A stretch of DNA of 64,000 nucleotides, taken from JAIEPW01 sp964406035. Its GTDB lineage: Bacteria > Acidobacteriota > Terriglobia > Bryobacterales > Bryobacteraceae. The position numbers and the translations under genes are program-made. A model generated the notes under the pieces. The model worked only from the letters and a program-made list of their open reading frames with translations, was not told the DNA's origin and did no database searches. The first letter of the stretch is position 1, and each line of letters starts with the position of its first letter. Location of the stretch: NCBI GenBank assembly GCA_964406035.1, contig CAYOQB010000001.1, positions 93,280 through 157,279 on the forward strand, read 5' to 3'. Shown one piece after another: positions 32,528 to 40,115 of this stretch.

Positions 32528-33454
32528 ATGGTTGTTCCCATGGCATCCGCCGCGAACATACCCTCCCACCCGGTCGCGATCTGGCTGCAAGCCTGCCGCG
32601 TGCAATCGCTGGCCATCTCGACGATCGGCGTGATGTCCGGTGTGGCGCTGGCGGCGCATGACGGCTGGTTCGACCCGGCAAAAGCATTTCTCGCGTGGCT
32701 GGCCTCCGTCCTGATCCAGGCGGGGACCAACCTGATCAACGTTCATCACAACTACAAGGCGCACTCCACGGCCGATACCAGGGCTTCCAGCGCCGTACTG
32801 CGCTTCGGCCTGCTGACTTCCCGGCAAGTGCGAAACGGCGGGCTGGTCTGTTTCGCGGCGGGCATGGCCGCGGGCATCGCGTTGGCCTGGCTGTCCGGTC
32901 CGGTCATCCTGGCCATCGGCGTTCCGAGCGTGGCCGCGGGATATTTCTATGCGGGTCCGCCAGTCCGTCTGGGTTACCTGGGCTTGGGCGTCGTGACCGT
33001 TCTGATCTTCATGGGCCCGGTGATGGTTTGCGGCAGCTACTTCGTGATGGCAGGCCATGTATCGGCGGGCGCGGCGGCGCTGTCGGTCGCCATCGGCCTG
33101 CTCGCCGCTTCCGTGATGCACATCAACGATCTGCGCGACTACGATACGGATCGCAGGCACGGCAAGCGCACCCTGGCCACGTTGCTGGGGCGGGGCCCCG
33201 CCCGCTGGGCGATGGTCGCGATGGTCGCGGTGGCTTTTAAGACCGTGTTGGGCGGCGCCCTGGCCGGCTGGCTGCCGCTTTCCGCGGCCCTTGTCCTGAT
33301 CAGCCTGCCGCTCGCGATCCCCTCGCTGCGCCTGGTCTTCCAGGAAACCGACCCGGCGGCGCTGAACCGTGCCTGGTTCTCGCAGGTGCGCCTGCACCTG
33401 ATCTTCGGCCTGCTGCTGATCGGCGGCATCGCAGCAGCCCTGGGGACGCGTTAG
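32528..33454 (+). CDS. UbiA-family prenyltransferase, MenA-like, with altered first Asp motif
   Basis: 308 residues with about nine membrane segments. MenA-type enzymes prenylate 1,4-dihydroxy-2-naphthoate on the way to menaquinone. The second Asp-rich motif, INDLRDYDTDRRHGKRTLA, is intact and of MenA type. In the first motif, normally N-D-x-x-D after GTNL, the sequence reads NVHHNYKAHSTAD, so both expected Asp residues are Val and Asn. QACRVQSLAISTIGVMSGVALA at the N-terminus and SSAVLRFGLLTSRQVRNGG also match MenA relatives. The product may be another quinone or isoprenoid. An internal ATG at 32540 is an alternative start. No other men gene is near. Confidence 0.7.
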   Translation: MVVPMASAANIPSHPVAIWLQACRVQSLAISTIGVMSGVALAAHDGWFDPAKAFLAWLASVLIQAGTNLINVHHNYKAHSTADTRASSAVLRFGLLTSRQVRNGGLVCFAAGMAAGIALAWLSGPVILAIGVPSVAAGYFYAGPPVRLGYLGLGVVTVLIFMGPVMVCGSYFVMAGHVSAGAAALSVAIGLLAASVMHINDLRDYDTDRRHGKRTLATLLGRGPARWAMVAMVAVAFKTVLGGALAGWLPLSAALVLISLPLAIPSLRLVFQETDPAALNRAWFSQVRLHLIFGLLLIGGIAAALGTR

Positions 33455-33461
33455 GCGCGGG

Positions 33462-34295
33462 TCAGTTTCGTTTGGCCTTCTCGGCCGCCACCATCCGCTG
33501 AATTTCGGCCTCCGAACGGTCGATGAACCGCCGGAACCCGTGCGGATCGACAAACGAGCCCTGGTCGCGCTTCTGCTCCATGCGGAAAAAACTGGGGTGC
33601 GAGGATGTGTAGATATCGCAGCGCAGCGAGCGCAAGATGCGGAACGTCTTCTCGAAGTCCGCGGCTGCGTTCGGGTACTTCGGGTTGTCCAGCAGCTTGT
33701 AGTCGGGCGCGGTCATGCTGCAAGTCGACACCCAGTCATATTGCTTGCCGCCTTCCTTCAGAACGCCGGTCCAGGTGGTGCAGCCCTTGGTGTGGCCGGG
33801 CGTGATCCGGGCGGTCAGCCTTGTGCCGCCGACCTCGACCGTGTCGCCATCCTTCAACAGGCGATCCGCCTTGCCGCCTTCATAAGAGAGGCTGTCGCCG
33901 AACTGCGGATCGTCCAGCCCGCCGCGTTCGAACTGCGGCGCGTCTTCAACGGAGAGGACGATCTTCGCGCCGGTGAGGCGGCGCAACTCCACCAGCCCTC
34001 CCACGTGGTCGTTGTGCACATGGCTCGCCACCAGGAAACGGATGTCCTCGGGCTTAAAGTTGAGTTTGCGAATGCTCGCCAGAACCAGCGGCACGGTCTC
34101 GCGAAAACCGCTGTCGATCAGGATGTGTCCTTTGGGATCGGTGATCAGAAACGCGGAGACCCCGCTCGCGCCGACGTAGTACAGGTTGCCGGCGATCTTA
34201 AACGGCTCCACCGGCTGGTTCCATTCGTCCACAGCCTTTGAGTATTGCGCGGCCGCCGCGGAGGCCATCAGGAAGAGAAGTAGGAGAACTGGCAT
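33462..34295 (-). CDS. subclass B3 metallo-beta-lactamase
   Basis: 277 residues. A signal peptide (1-16) directs export. The MBL fold carries all ligands of subclass B3 di-zinc enzymes: SHVHNDH gives His92, His94, Asp96 and His97; PGHTKGCTTW gives His168; and SSHPSFF gives His233. Spacing and the GCTTWTG context after the third His are those of B3 enzymes (FEZ-1, THIN-B, BJP-1 type) rather than glyoxalase II or RNase Z relatives. It should hydrolyse penicillins, cephalosporins and carbapenems in the periplasm, though environmental relatives vary in activity. It is in tandem with the secreted epoxide-hydrolase gene. No LysR or AmpR regulator adjoins it. Confidence 0.88.
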   Translation of the reverse strand: MPVLLLLFLMASAAAAQYSKAVDEWNQPVEPFKIAGNLYYVGASGVSAFLITDPKGHILIDSGFRETVPLVLASIRKLNFKPEDIRFLVASHVHNDHVGGLVELRRLTGAKIVLSVEDAPQFERGGLDDPQFGDSLSYEGGKADRLLKDGDTVEVGGTRLTARITPGHTKGCTTWTGVLKEGGKQYDWVSTCSMTAPDYKLLDNPKYPNAAADFEKTFRILRSLRCDIYTSSHPSFFRMEQKRDQGSFVDPHGFRRFIDRSEAEIQRMVAAEKAKRN

Positions 34296-34341
34296 CAGTT
34301 CTAGGACGCAAAAGAGGCGCGAATTGTTTGGATCAGTTGGG

Positions 34342-35385
34342 CTACTTTCGCGCGTCGATGTGCCGCAGGAACTCGAGCACGTGGCGCTTGACGTCTTCCG
34401 GCGCTTCCTGCTCGGTCCAATGTCCGACGCCCTTCAGCAGCACCTTCCGCCAGAGATTCGGCACGCTCTGCTCCAGCCGGTCGACCCCGGCGCGCGCGAA
34501 CTCGACCACGGCGTCATCCTCGCCGCCGATGTACAACGTCGGCTGTGACAGCTTGCGGCCCATCAGGAACGCCGACATCGCCCACCAAGCGTCCTGCGCG
34601 CGGTACCAGTTCAGTCCGCCGTGAAATCCGGTTCGGCTGAACTCTTTTACGAAATACTCCAGGTCTTCCGGCTTCAGCCAGGAAGGAAGCTTGTCGCCGG
34701 GGTCGACACAGCCGTCCAGCGCCTTTTCGTTCTTGCCGAAGACGTATCGCCAGCGATGCTCCTTGGGGATGCTGCCCGAAGTCGAGTAGTACAGCATGCG
34801 GAGTGACTTGCGGATGTCCGCTTCCAGTTCTTTTTCGGCAACCCCCGGGGCCTGGAAATAATACTGGTAGAACTGCTGCCCGGCCGGCACGCGGCGCTGC
34901 ATCCCTTCAGTCGGCTTCAGGCCGCCTTCCCCTCGAGCCCCATACGGAACACTGAGCAGCACCAGCGCGCGGAAGACATCGGGTCGCATGGCCGCGGCCG
35001 TGGACGCCGCCGACGCGCCCCAGTCGTGACCCATGATCACCGCCTGCTCGTAACCCAGCAGCTTCACCAGCGCCACCAGATCCGCGACGTGGTGGTTCAT
35101 GGTGTATGCGTCGATCTCCTTGGGCGCGTCCGTTTGCCCGTAGCCGCGCATGTCCGGCGCCACCGCCTTATATCCCGCGCCTGCCACCGCCGGGATGATG
35201 TGACGCCAGCTATACCAGAGCTCCGGGAACCCGTGGACCATCAGCACCAGCGGTCCCTCGCCCTGCTCCGCGATATGCATGTTGATGCCGTTCACCGCCA
35301 CCGTTCGATGGCGAATCGGACTGTTCGTGGTCTGGGCCAGCATGGAGACGCACAAGGTCAGGAGAAGAACGCCGGATTTGGGCAT
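34342..35385 (-). CDS. secreted epoxide-hydrolase-type alpha/beta hydrolase
   Basis: 347 residues. Signal peptide MPKSGVLLLTLCVSMLAQ, then an alpha/beta hydrolase fold. The oxyanion HGFPELWYSWRH is typical of epoxide hydrolases, the nucleophile Asp is in GHDWGASA (an Asp rather than Ser), the acid lies near GGEDDAVVE, and the base His is in GVGHWTEQEAPEDV. The cap domain has the tyrosines expected to polarise the epoxide (YYFQAPGVAE; WYRAQDAWW). It likely opens epoxides to diols, outside the cytoplasm. The start is set at the ATG at 35385. It lies 46 bp upstream of the metallo-beta-lactamase gene on the same strand, so both could be on one transcript. Confidence 0.85.
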   Translation of the reverse strand: MPKSGVLLLTLCVSMLAQTTNSPIRHRTVAVNGINMHIAEQGEGPLVLMVHGFPELWYSWRHIIPAVAGAGYKAVAPDMRGYGQTDAPKEIDAYTMNHHVADLVALVKLLGYEQAVIMGHDWGASAASTAAAMRPDVFRALVLLSVPYGARGEGGLKPTEGMQRRVPAGQQFYQYYFQAPGVAEKELEADIRKSLRMLYYSTSGSIPKEHRWRYVFGKNEKALDGCVDPGDKLPSWLKPEDLEYFVKEFSRTGFHGGLNWYRAQDAWWAMSAFLMGRKLSQPTLYIGGEDDAVVEFARAGVDRLEQSVPNLWRKVLLKGVGHWTEQEAPEDVKRHVLEFLRHIDARK

Positions 35386-35425
35386 ACCGCTATCCACGTT
35401 ACCGCAGGCCGCGGAACCGCGGCGA

Positions 35426-35731
35426 TCACTCCTCCGCTTCGCGCGGATTCGCGATCACGATCGGCGACAGTTCCTGGTCCGGAGTCCAGCCGGTCTGCAG
35501 CATGTCCCACACGTAGCCGAGCACGGTCTGCCCCTGATACTCGACGTTTTCGGCAACCTCAGGCCGTATGTCATCAGCCAGATAGGTGCGGACCATCACC
35601 TTGAACAGGTCCTCGCCGTTCTTCAGCCCCACGGCCCACTCCGTCCCGGGGATGCTGGCGCCATCCTCCTGCAGGAAGTTGGCGTTCATCGCGCCCTCGA
35701 TTCGCATCATCCATTCATTGTTGTCGTACAT
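35426..35731 (-). CDS. conserved small acidic protein, 101 aa, unknown
   Basis: 101 residues beginning MYDNNEWMMRIEGAMNANFL, acidic overall, with no signal peptide or membrane segment. The frame is open further upstream to 36349, but GGAGG placed 5 nt before the ATG at 35731 marks the real start, and the extension runs antisense through the DUF1326 gene. I do not recognise a family. The central ENVEYQGQTVLGYVWDMLQ and the closing DQELSPIVIANP suggest a compact alpha/beta fold. Divergent from DUF1326, and on the same strand as the epoxide hydrolase 41 bp downstream, with which it may be cotranscribed. Confidence 0.6.
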   Translation of the reverse strand: MYDNNEWMMRIEGAMNANFLQEDGASIPGTEWAVGLKNGEDLFKVMVRTYLADDIRPEVAENVEYQGQTVLGYVWDMLQTGWTPDQELSPIVIANPREAEE

Positions 35732-35781
35732 CGGTTCCTCCGAACCCTCGGGCCGGCGGCGCCCTCGGGAAACGCCTATGG

Positions 35782-35787
35782 TAGCGT
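35782..35787 (+). promoter_or_regulatory. candidate leaderless -10 element of the DUF1326 gene
   Basis: TAGCGT ending 7 nt before the ATG at 35795; TATGGT overlaps just upstream. No ribosome-binding site in between. Confidence 0.3.
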
Positions 35788-35794
35788 ATTGGGT

Positions 35795-36463
35795 ATGAGG
35801 ACGACCTGCCGGATTGCGCTTACCTTCAGCTTGGCCGCGTGTGCCTTTGCCAACCGTCTTCCAACAAACCAGGTTCGCGGCGAGTACATTGAAGCCCGCA
35901 CCGCGGACATCTACACCGGACCCTGCTTCGCCAACTCCGAGATGAACCATACCGGCGATCTCGCCGTGATCGGCTGGAGCATCGAAAAGGGTGAGTGGAA
36001 CGGCGTCAAGCTGGATGGCCTGAAGGTTGCCGCGGTGTTGCGCGCGCAGTCGACCCTCGGCGTGGATCCCGGCGCGGTTCGCAGCGTCCTGATCCTGGAT
36101 GAAAAAGCCGGCCTCAGCCAAAGGCTCGCGCTGCGGGCGTTCGCGGAGAAGATGGGCGGCGACCTGCTCGCCGAAATCGTGCGCACCGAAACCGCCCCCA
36201 TGAAGTTCCAATCGGCCAACGTCCACTCGCGATTCGCGGTCTTCGAAGCCGGCGAACTGGCCAGGGTGGCGACCCGGCCGCTGGCCGAGGGCGATCAGAT
36301 CTGCCACAACGAGCGCACCTACTACGATCCCCTCACCAGGATGGATCATGCCATGCCCGCCTTCACCGAAGCCCTCAGCTTCCAGGGCAAGGGACTGGGA
36401 ACCACCTGGAGCTACCCCGGCAAGCGCAGCTCCTTTGTCGGCACCTTCGACTACAAGCAGTAG
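35795..36463 (+). CDS. DUF1326-domain secreted protein
   Basis: 222 residues. Signal peptide MRTTCRIALTFSLAACAFA. The mature N-terminus VRGEYIEARTADIYTGPCFANSEMNHTGDLAVIGWSIEKG is the DUF1326 signature, with the invariant TGPCFANSE cysteine. The rest (VLILDEKAGLSQRLALRAFAEKM; VHSRFAVFEAGELARVA) fits the family. Function unknown, and the conserved Cys suggests metal or thiol chemistry. The frame is open upstream to 35279, but the signal peptide places the start at 35795. It is convergent with ccmD, with only 1 bp between the stops. Confidence 0.8.
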   Translation: MRTTCRIALTFSLAACAFANRLPTNQVRGEYIEARTADIYTGPCFANSEMNHTGDLAVIGWSIEKGEWNGVKLDGLKVAAVLRAQSTLGVDPGAVRSVLILDEKAGLSQRLALRAFAEKMGGDLLAEIVRTETAPMKFQSANVHSRFAVFEAGELARVATRPLAEGDQICHNERTYYDPLTRMDHAMPAFTEALSFQGKGLGTTWSYPGKRSSFVGTFDYKQ

Positions 36464-36464
36464 G

Positions 36465-36623
36465 TCAGGCCTTGCGTTCCCGGTCGGCGATCATCGCCTT
36501 CACGCGATCGATCTCCTCGCGCAGCTTCTTCTCGCGGGTGGCGATAAAGACCACGTAGGCGATCACGATCAGCCAGGCCACGGCGAAGCCGTAGAACATG
36601 TATTGAAAATTGCGTTCGTCCAT
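36465..36623 (-). CDS. ccmD: heme exporter protein CcmD
   Basis: 52 residues (MDERNFQYMFYGFAVAWL..., ending IADRERKA). A short N-terminus, one membrane helix (about 9-27) and a charged C-terminal helix (REKKLREEIDRVKAMI) are the CcmD pattern. CcmD is the small subunit that helps release holo-CcmE from the CcmABC complex. It lies 13 bp after ccmC and closes the nine-gene ccm operon. Length and position match the family even though sequence conservation in CcmD is low. Confidence 0.85.
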   Translation of the reverse strand: MDERNFQYMFYGFAVAWLIVIAYVVFIATREKKLREEIDRVKAMIADRERKA

Positions 36624-36636
36624 TGGGACCCTTTGT

Positions 36637-37320
36637 TCAGAATGCGTGCGCGTAACGGCGCATCGCTTCGATTTCCTGCGCCACGCTCTGCTGGCGCATC
36701 CGCACCAGAACGATCACCGCGGAGAGCAGCCCGAAGGCCAGGAAGTTCAGCCACAGCGCCTGCTCCATCCCCGGGGCCATCCCGCCCCCGTCGCGGACCG
36801 TCAGCACCGGACCGGGATGCTGCGTACGCCACCACTCGATGGACTTGTACACGATGACGACGTTGACCGCGGCGAAGATATTCAGGACGGCCGAGAGCCG
36901 GGCGCGTTGATTCGTGTCCTGGATGCTCGCGCGCATCATCAGATAGCCGCCGAACAGCAGCCACAAAGTAAACATCGAGGTCAGCCGCGGATCCCAGGTC
37001 CACCAGATGCCCCAGATGATCCGCGCCCAAATCATGCCGGTGGCAAGGTTCACGGTGGCGAACACCCAACTGACCTCGATCATGGACGATGCCGCGCGAT
37101 CCCATTTCAGCTTCTTCCCGGACAGATACATCAGGCTGAACACGCAGGCCGCGAACGGACCCAGCAGGGAGATGAACGCCACGGGAACATGAATAAAGAT
37201 GATCCGGTAGATCGCGCCCTGATCCTTTTCATCGGGCAGCACCAGAAAGATCTGGTTCATGTTGTAGACCAGCAGCAGCGCCGCGATCGCGGCCAGGGCA
37301 TAGAGGATTTTTTCTCGCAT
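36637..37320 (-). CDS. ccmC: heme export/attachment protein CcmC
   Basis: 227 residues with six membrane segments. The tryptophan-rich WGIWWTWDPRLTS is the WWD heme-handling domain, and flanking histidines (FIHVPVAF; WWRTQHPG) are the expected axial ligands. CcmC attaches heme to apo-CcmE on the periplasmic side. The start is the ATG at 37320, 5 bp after ccmB. It is the penultimate gene of the operon, just before ccmD. Confidence 0.95.
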   Translation of the reverse strand: MREKILYALAAIAALLLVYNMNQIFLVLPDEKDQGAIYRIIFIHVPVAFISLLGPFAACVFSLMYLSGKKLKWDRAASSMIEVSWVFATVNLATGMIWARIIWGIWWTWDPRLTSMFTLWLLFGGYLMMRASIQDTNQRARLSAVLNIFAAVNVVIVYKSIEWWRTQHPGPVLTVRDGGGMAPGMEQALWLNFLAFGLLSAVIVLVRMRQQSVAQEIEAMRRYAHAF

Positions 37321-37325
37321 CGAAA

Positions 37326-38006
37326 TCACCCCAACAGAACAGTATCCACGAAAACAACGCTCAACGCGGTGAAGATCACGTTGAAGGCCACCAGCACGCG
37401 CAGCCACAGGAAACTGTCTCCGGCGAGCGGCTGCCCGGCGATCAGATCGGTGGTCAACTGAATGGACGCCATCAACGCCGGAATCATCATCGGATACACC
37501 AGCACCGGCAACATCAGCTCCCGCAATCGCAGATTCACCGTCAGCGCGCTGAACATCGTGCCGATCACCGCCAGCGCCCAGGTGCCCAGCGCGGTTACCA
37601 GCACCAGCGACGCCGCCTGCGTGCCCCAGTTCACGTTGTAGAAAATGCCGAACACCGGCAGCGCGATCAGCTCCACCGCCATCAGCAGCACGAAATTCGC
37701 CGATACCTTGCCCAGGAACAGCGCCGCCGGCGGAACCGGCGAGGCCAGCAGCATGTCCAGGCAATCGTTCTCCAGCTCCCGCGCGAAACTGCGATTCAGG
37801 ATCAGCGCGGCGGCGAACGCAAACACCATCCACAACAGCCCGCCCGAAAAATCGCGGATCTGCTCCGCCGCCGGATCGAAGGCGAAGCTGAACAGCAGCA
37901 GGATCACCAGCGAGAACGAAAGCGACGCGTTCAGGGCTTCCTTGGTGCGGATCTCGCTGCGAAGATCCTTGGCGGCGACGCTCCAGCTCTGGCGCAGGAA
38001 TCTCAC
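37326..38006 (-). CDS. ccmB: heme ABC transporter permease CcmB
   Basis: 226 residues, six membrane segments, of the CcmB family (RSEIRTKEALNASLSFSLVILLLFSFAFD; NRSFARELENDCLDMLLASPV; GTMFSALTVNLRLRELMLPVLVYPMMIPAL). It forms the CcmA2BCD complex that uses ATP to release heme-loaded CcmE. The start is a GTG at 38006 whose bases overlap the ccmA TGA (GTGA), so the frame open further upstream is not used and translation is coupled. Confidence 0.92.
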   Translation of the reverse strand: MRFLRQSWSVAAKDLRSEIRTKEALNASLSFSLVILLLFSFAFDPAAEQIRDFSGGLLWMVFAFAAALILNRSFARELENDCLDMLLASPVPPAALFLGKVSANFVLLMAVELIALPVFGIFYNVNWGTQAASLVLVTALGTWALAVIGTMFSALTVNLRLRELMLPVLVYPMMIPALMASIQLTTDLIAGQPLAGDSFLWLRVLVAFNVIFTALSVVFVDTVLLG

Positions 38007-38707
38007 TGGCTGTCTCCATACTGGCGATACAGCCAGCCCGGATCCGCCAGCATTTCGGGCGTGCGCGGACCGGAGTGCGCCAGCTTGCCGCGGCTGATCA
38101 GCGCGACATGGGAAGAAAGCTCCATTGCCTCCCGGATCTGGTGCGTGGACATCACGATGGTCGCGCCGCGCGCGCGAGCCTCGGCCAGCAACTGCTGCAG
38201 CACCGCGATCGCCCGGTCGTCCAGTGACGTGAACGGCTCGTCGAAGAGCACCACCGAAGGCTGATGCAGAAACGCTCGCGCCAAGGCCAGCCGCTGCCGC
38301 ATCCCGCGCGAGAACTCCCGCGCCAGCCCGTCGCGAACCGCCGACAGCCCGATCCGTTCCAGCCACTCCAGCGCCGTGTCCTTGGGACGGTCCAGACCGT
38401 ACAACTCGCCGAACAGCCGCAAATTCTCGAACGCGGAGAGTTCGTCGTAGATTCCGATGGCGTGCCCCAGCACGCCCACGCGGCGACGCGTGGCTTCTTC
38501 CCGCGAGTCGCGCCCATCCACCTGCACCGCGCCCTGCGAAGGCCGCGAAAGGCCCGCCAGAATACGCAGCAGCGTCGTCTTCCCGGCCCCGTTGCGGCCC
38601 AGCAGCGCGACGCAGCTTCCCGGTTCGACTTTCAGGCTGATGTCCTTCAGCGCCGGAAAGTCGCCGAAGTATTTCCAGACGTGCTCGACAGCGATGCTCG
38701 CGCTCAT
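38003..38707 (-). CDS. ccmA: heme ABC transporter ATP-binding protein CcmA
   Basis: 234 residues, ABC ATPase. Walker A is GRNGAGKTTLL, Walker B VVLFDEPFTSLD, and the signature is the CcmA-type FSRGMRQRLALARA instead of LSGGQ. The H-loop His is in MSTHQ. It powers release of holo-CcmE from CcmC. The frame is open to 38818, but the ATG at 38707 overlaps the upstream TGA (ATGA) and begins the family's N-terminus (MSASIAVEHVWKYFGDFPAL). Confidence 0.93.
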   Translation of the reverse strand: MSASIAVEHVWKYFGDFPALKDISLKVEPGSCVALLGRNGAGKTTLLRILAGLSRPSQGAVQVDGRDSREEATRRRVGVLGHAIGIYDELSAFENLRLFGELYGLDRPKDTALEWLERIGLSAVRDGLAREFSRGMRQRLALARAFLHQPSVVLFDEPFTSLDDRAIAVLQQLLAEARARGATIVMSTHQIREAMELSSHVALISRGKLAHSGPRTPEMLADPGWLYRQYGDSQ

Positions 38708-39711
38708 GCCCGCGGCTGTTTCCCGGCTTGCGCTCCCGGTGACTCGTCCCCGGCGCTCGAGCGGTACAGGATGGCGAAGCCAAGGCCCAGAATGGCCACC
38801 GCGAGCCCCAGAACCCAATACAGCCGGTCATAGAGGCGAGGCGGAATCTGCTGGATGCCCGGCCCGCTCTCTTCCGTTTCACCCGGCGCGCCGCCCGGCT
38901 CCCGCAGCGATCCTTCGCCCTCGATGGTCACGGTGAAGTCCGGATTCTTCACGTCGAAAATGCTGGCCTTCGTTTGCGGTTCCTCGCCCAGCGGAACCAC
39001 GCCCTCTCCGGCGATCGTGACGCCGCGCGGCGCAACCAGACGCGTGGGAGTCAACGGATAGATCAGGCGGCCTTCCAACTTCTGCGGCGTGCTCTTGGGG
39101 ACATCATAGGTCAAATCGAAACGCGTTTCCCCAGGCTTCAGGGGGTAGTCCACCTTGAACACGTTCGCCTGCCGCGTCTTCTCCGCTTCACGCTCCACCG
39201 GCACCCCGCCGGGTCCGGAAACGGTCACGCGGACCTTGCCTCCGGCCGCCGCGGGAATGAAAAATCGCACCGAGCCGCTGGCCGGATCGCTGAACGTCGT
39301 GTTGGTGGCGTTGTTGAACAGCAGGGTCTCGGTGACGTTTACGCCCTCGGGTCCGGGCTGCACCAGGATCATTCGCTGCCCCAGGCGCGCGGCCTCGGGG
39401 TCCTTGGCGGATTCGTAGACCTGCAGTTTCAGACCTGTCGTAGGCGCCCCCGGCTGCAGCATCAGGGTGTAGATCACGCCTTGATGAATGCCCTGCAGCA
39501 GAGCTACGCCGGTCGGGTCCTTATCCACCTTGAAGCTGCCGTCGGCGCCCGATTTCGCAGCGCCCACCGGCTTCATGCCCCCTTCGCCCGGCTGCACCAG
39601 GCTCACCAGGACGTCCGGCTGCGGCTTGCCCGTGGTGGCGTTGATCACCGTCCCTTCCACGGCGGAGAACAGCGGCGTCGCGATGCACAGCATCTGCCAG
39701 TAGCGCCTCAT
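38704..39711 (-). CDS. periplasmic CarboxypepD_reg-like protein with C-terminal TM, within the ccm operon
   Basis: 335 residues. The N-terminus MRRYWQMLCIATPLFSA acts as a signal peptide, followed by a CarboxypepD-regulatory/prealbumin-like domain (VEGTVINATTGKPQPDVLVSLVQPG), further Ig-like strands (TVSGPGGVPVEREAEKT; RFDLTYDVP; FDVKNPDFTVTIEGEG) and one C-terminal membrane helix (LYWVLGLAVAILGLGFAILY). I do not recognise it as a known Ccm component. It overlaps both neighbours by ATGA junctions, so it belongs to the ccm unit. It may be an assembly factor standing in for a missing component such as CcmG or the C-terminal part of CcmI/CcmH; this is inference. Confidence 0.75.
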   Translation of the reverse strand: MRRYWQMLCIATPLFSAVEGTVINATTGKPQPDVLVSLVQPGEGGMKPVGAAKSGADGSFKVDKDPTGVALLQGIHQGVIYTLMLQPGAPTTGLKLQVYESAKDPEAARLGQRMILVQPGPEGVNVTETLLFNNATNTTFSDPASGSVRFFIPAAAGGKVRVTVSGPGGVPVEREAEKTRQANVFKVDYPLKPGETRFDLTYDVPKSTPQKLEGRLIYPLTPTRLVAPRGVTIAGEGVVPLGEEPQTKASIFDVKNPDFTVTIEGEGSLREPGGAPGETEESGPGIQQIPPRLYDRLYWVLGLAVAILGLGFAILYRSSAGDESPGAQAGKQPRA

Positions 39712-40115
39712 CCTTCGATCGCCTTTCCGCATTCGCCGCAAAACTTCATGATCTTGTCGAACTCCGCGCCGCAGTGCGGGCAAATAGAGCCTCGCAGGCG
39801 CTTGCCCACCGCCGGAGCCGAAGCCGCCGCGGCGATCGCCTCCGGCTTCTCTTTCTTGATACGGTCGATCTCGCCGAGCACCCCGGCGAGTTCCTTCTGC
39901 AATCCGGCCTTGGTCCGCTGGTAATCCTCATCCGACAGCTTGCCCACCCGGTATTCGAATTGAAGATCGCGCAGATTCTCGTAGATGGCGGCCTTCCGCT
40001 CCTCCAGATGCTGCGTCGGCGAGATGGGGATCGGAGGCGGAAGATCCTTCTTCCGAATGCCGAGAACGTAAAAGAGTGTGCCCAGAATCAGTAGGACTGC
40101 GATGGCGAACGTCAT
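39708..40115 (-). CDS. membrane-anchored coiled-coil/zinc-ribbon protein in the ccm operon (CcmI-like position)
   Basis: 135 residues. An N-terminal membrane anchor (TFAIAVLLILGTLFYVLGI), a coiled coil (about 38-95; HLEERKAAIYENLRDLQFEYRVGKLSDEDYQ) and a C-terminal zinc ribbon with CPHCG and FCGECG pairs. The YENLRDLQFEYRVGKLSDEDY phrase is the helical motif also found at the start of CcmI/CycH proteins, so it may be a shortened CcmI with a zinc ribbon in place of TPRs. ATGA overlaps join it to ccmH and the CarboxypepD-like gene. Confidence 0.75.
   Translation of the reverse strand: MTFAIAVLLILGTLFYVLGIRKKDLPPPIPISPTQHLEERKAAIYENLRDLQFEYRVGKLSDEDYQRTKAGLQKELAGVLGEIDRIKKEKPEAIAAAASAPAVGKRLRGSICPHCGAEFDKIMKFCGECGKAIEG

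Noticed and set aside
33462..34295. Glyoxalase II or RNase Z as identity of the metallo-hydrolase
   Set aside because: The signal peptide, the HxHxDH spacing to the GCTTWTG third-His context and the final SSHPSFF fit subclass B3 beta-lactamases better.
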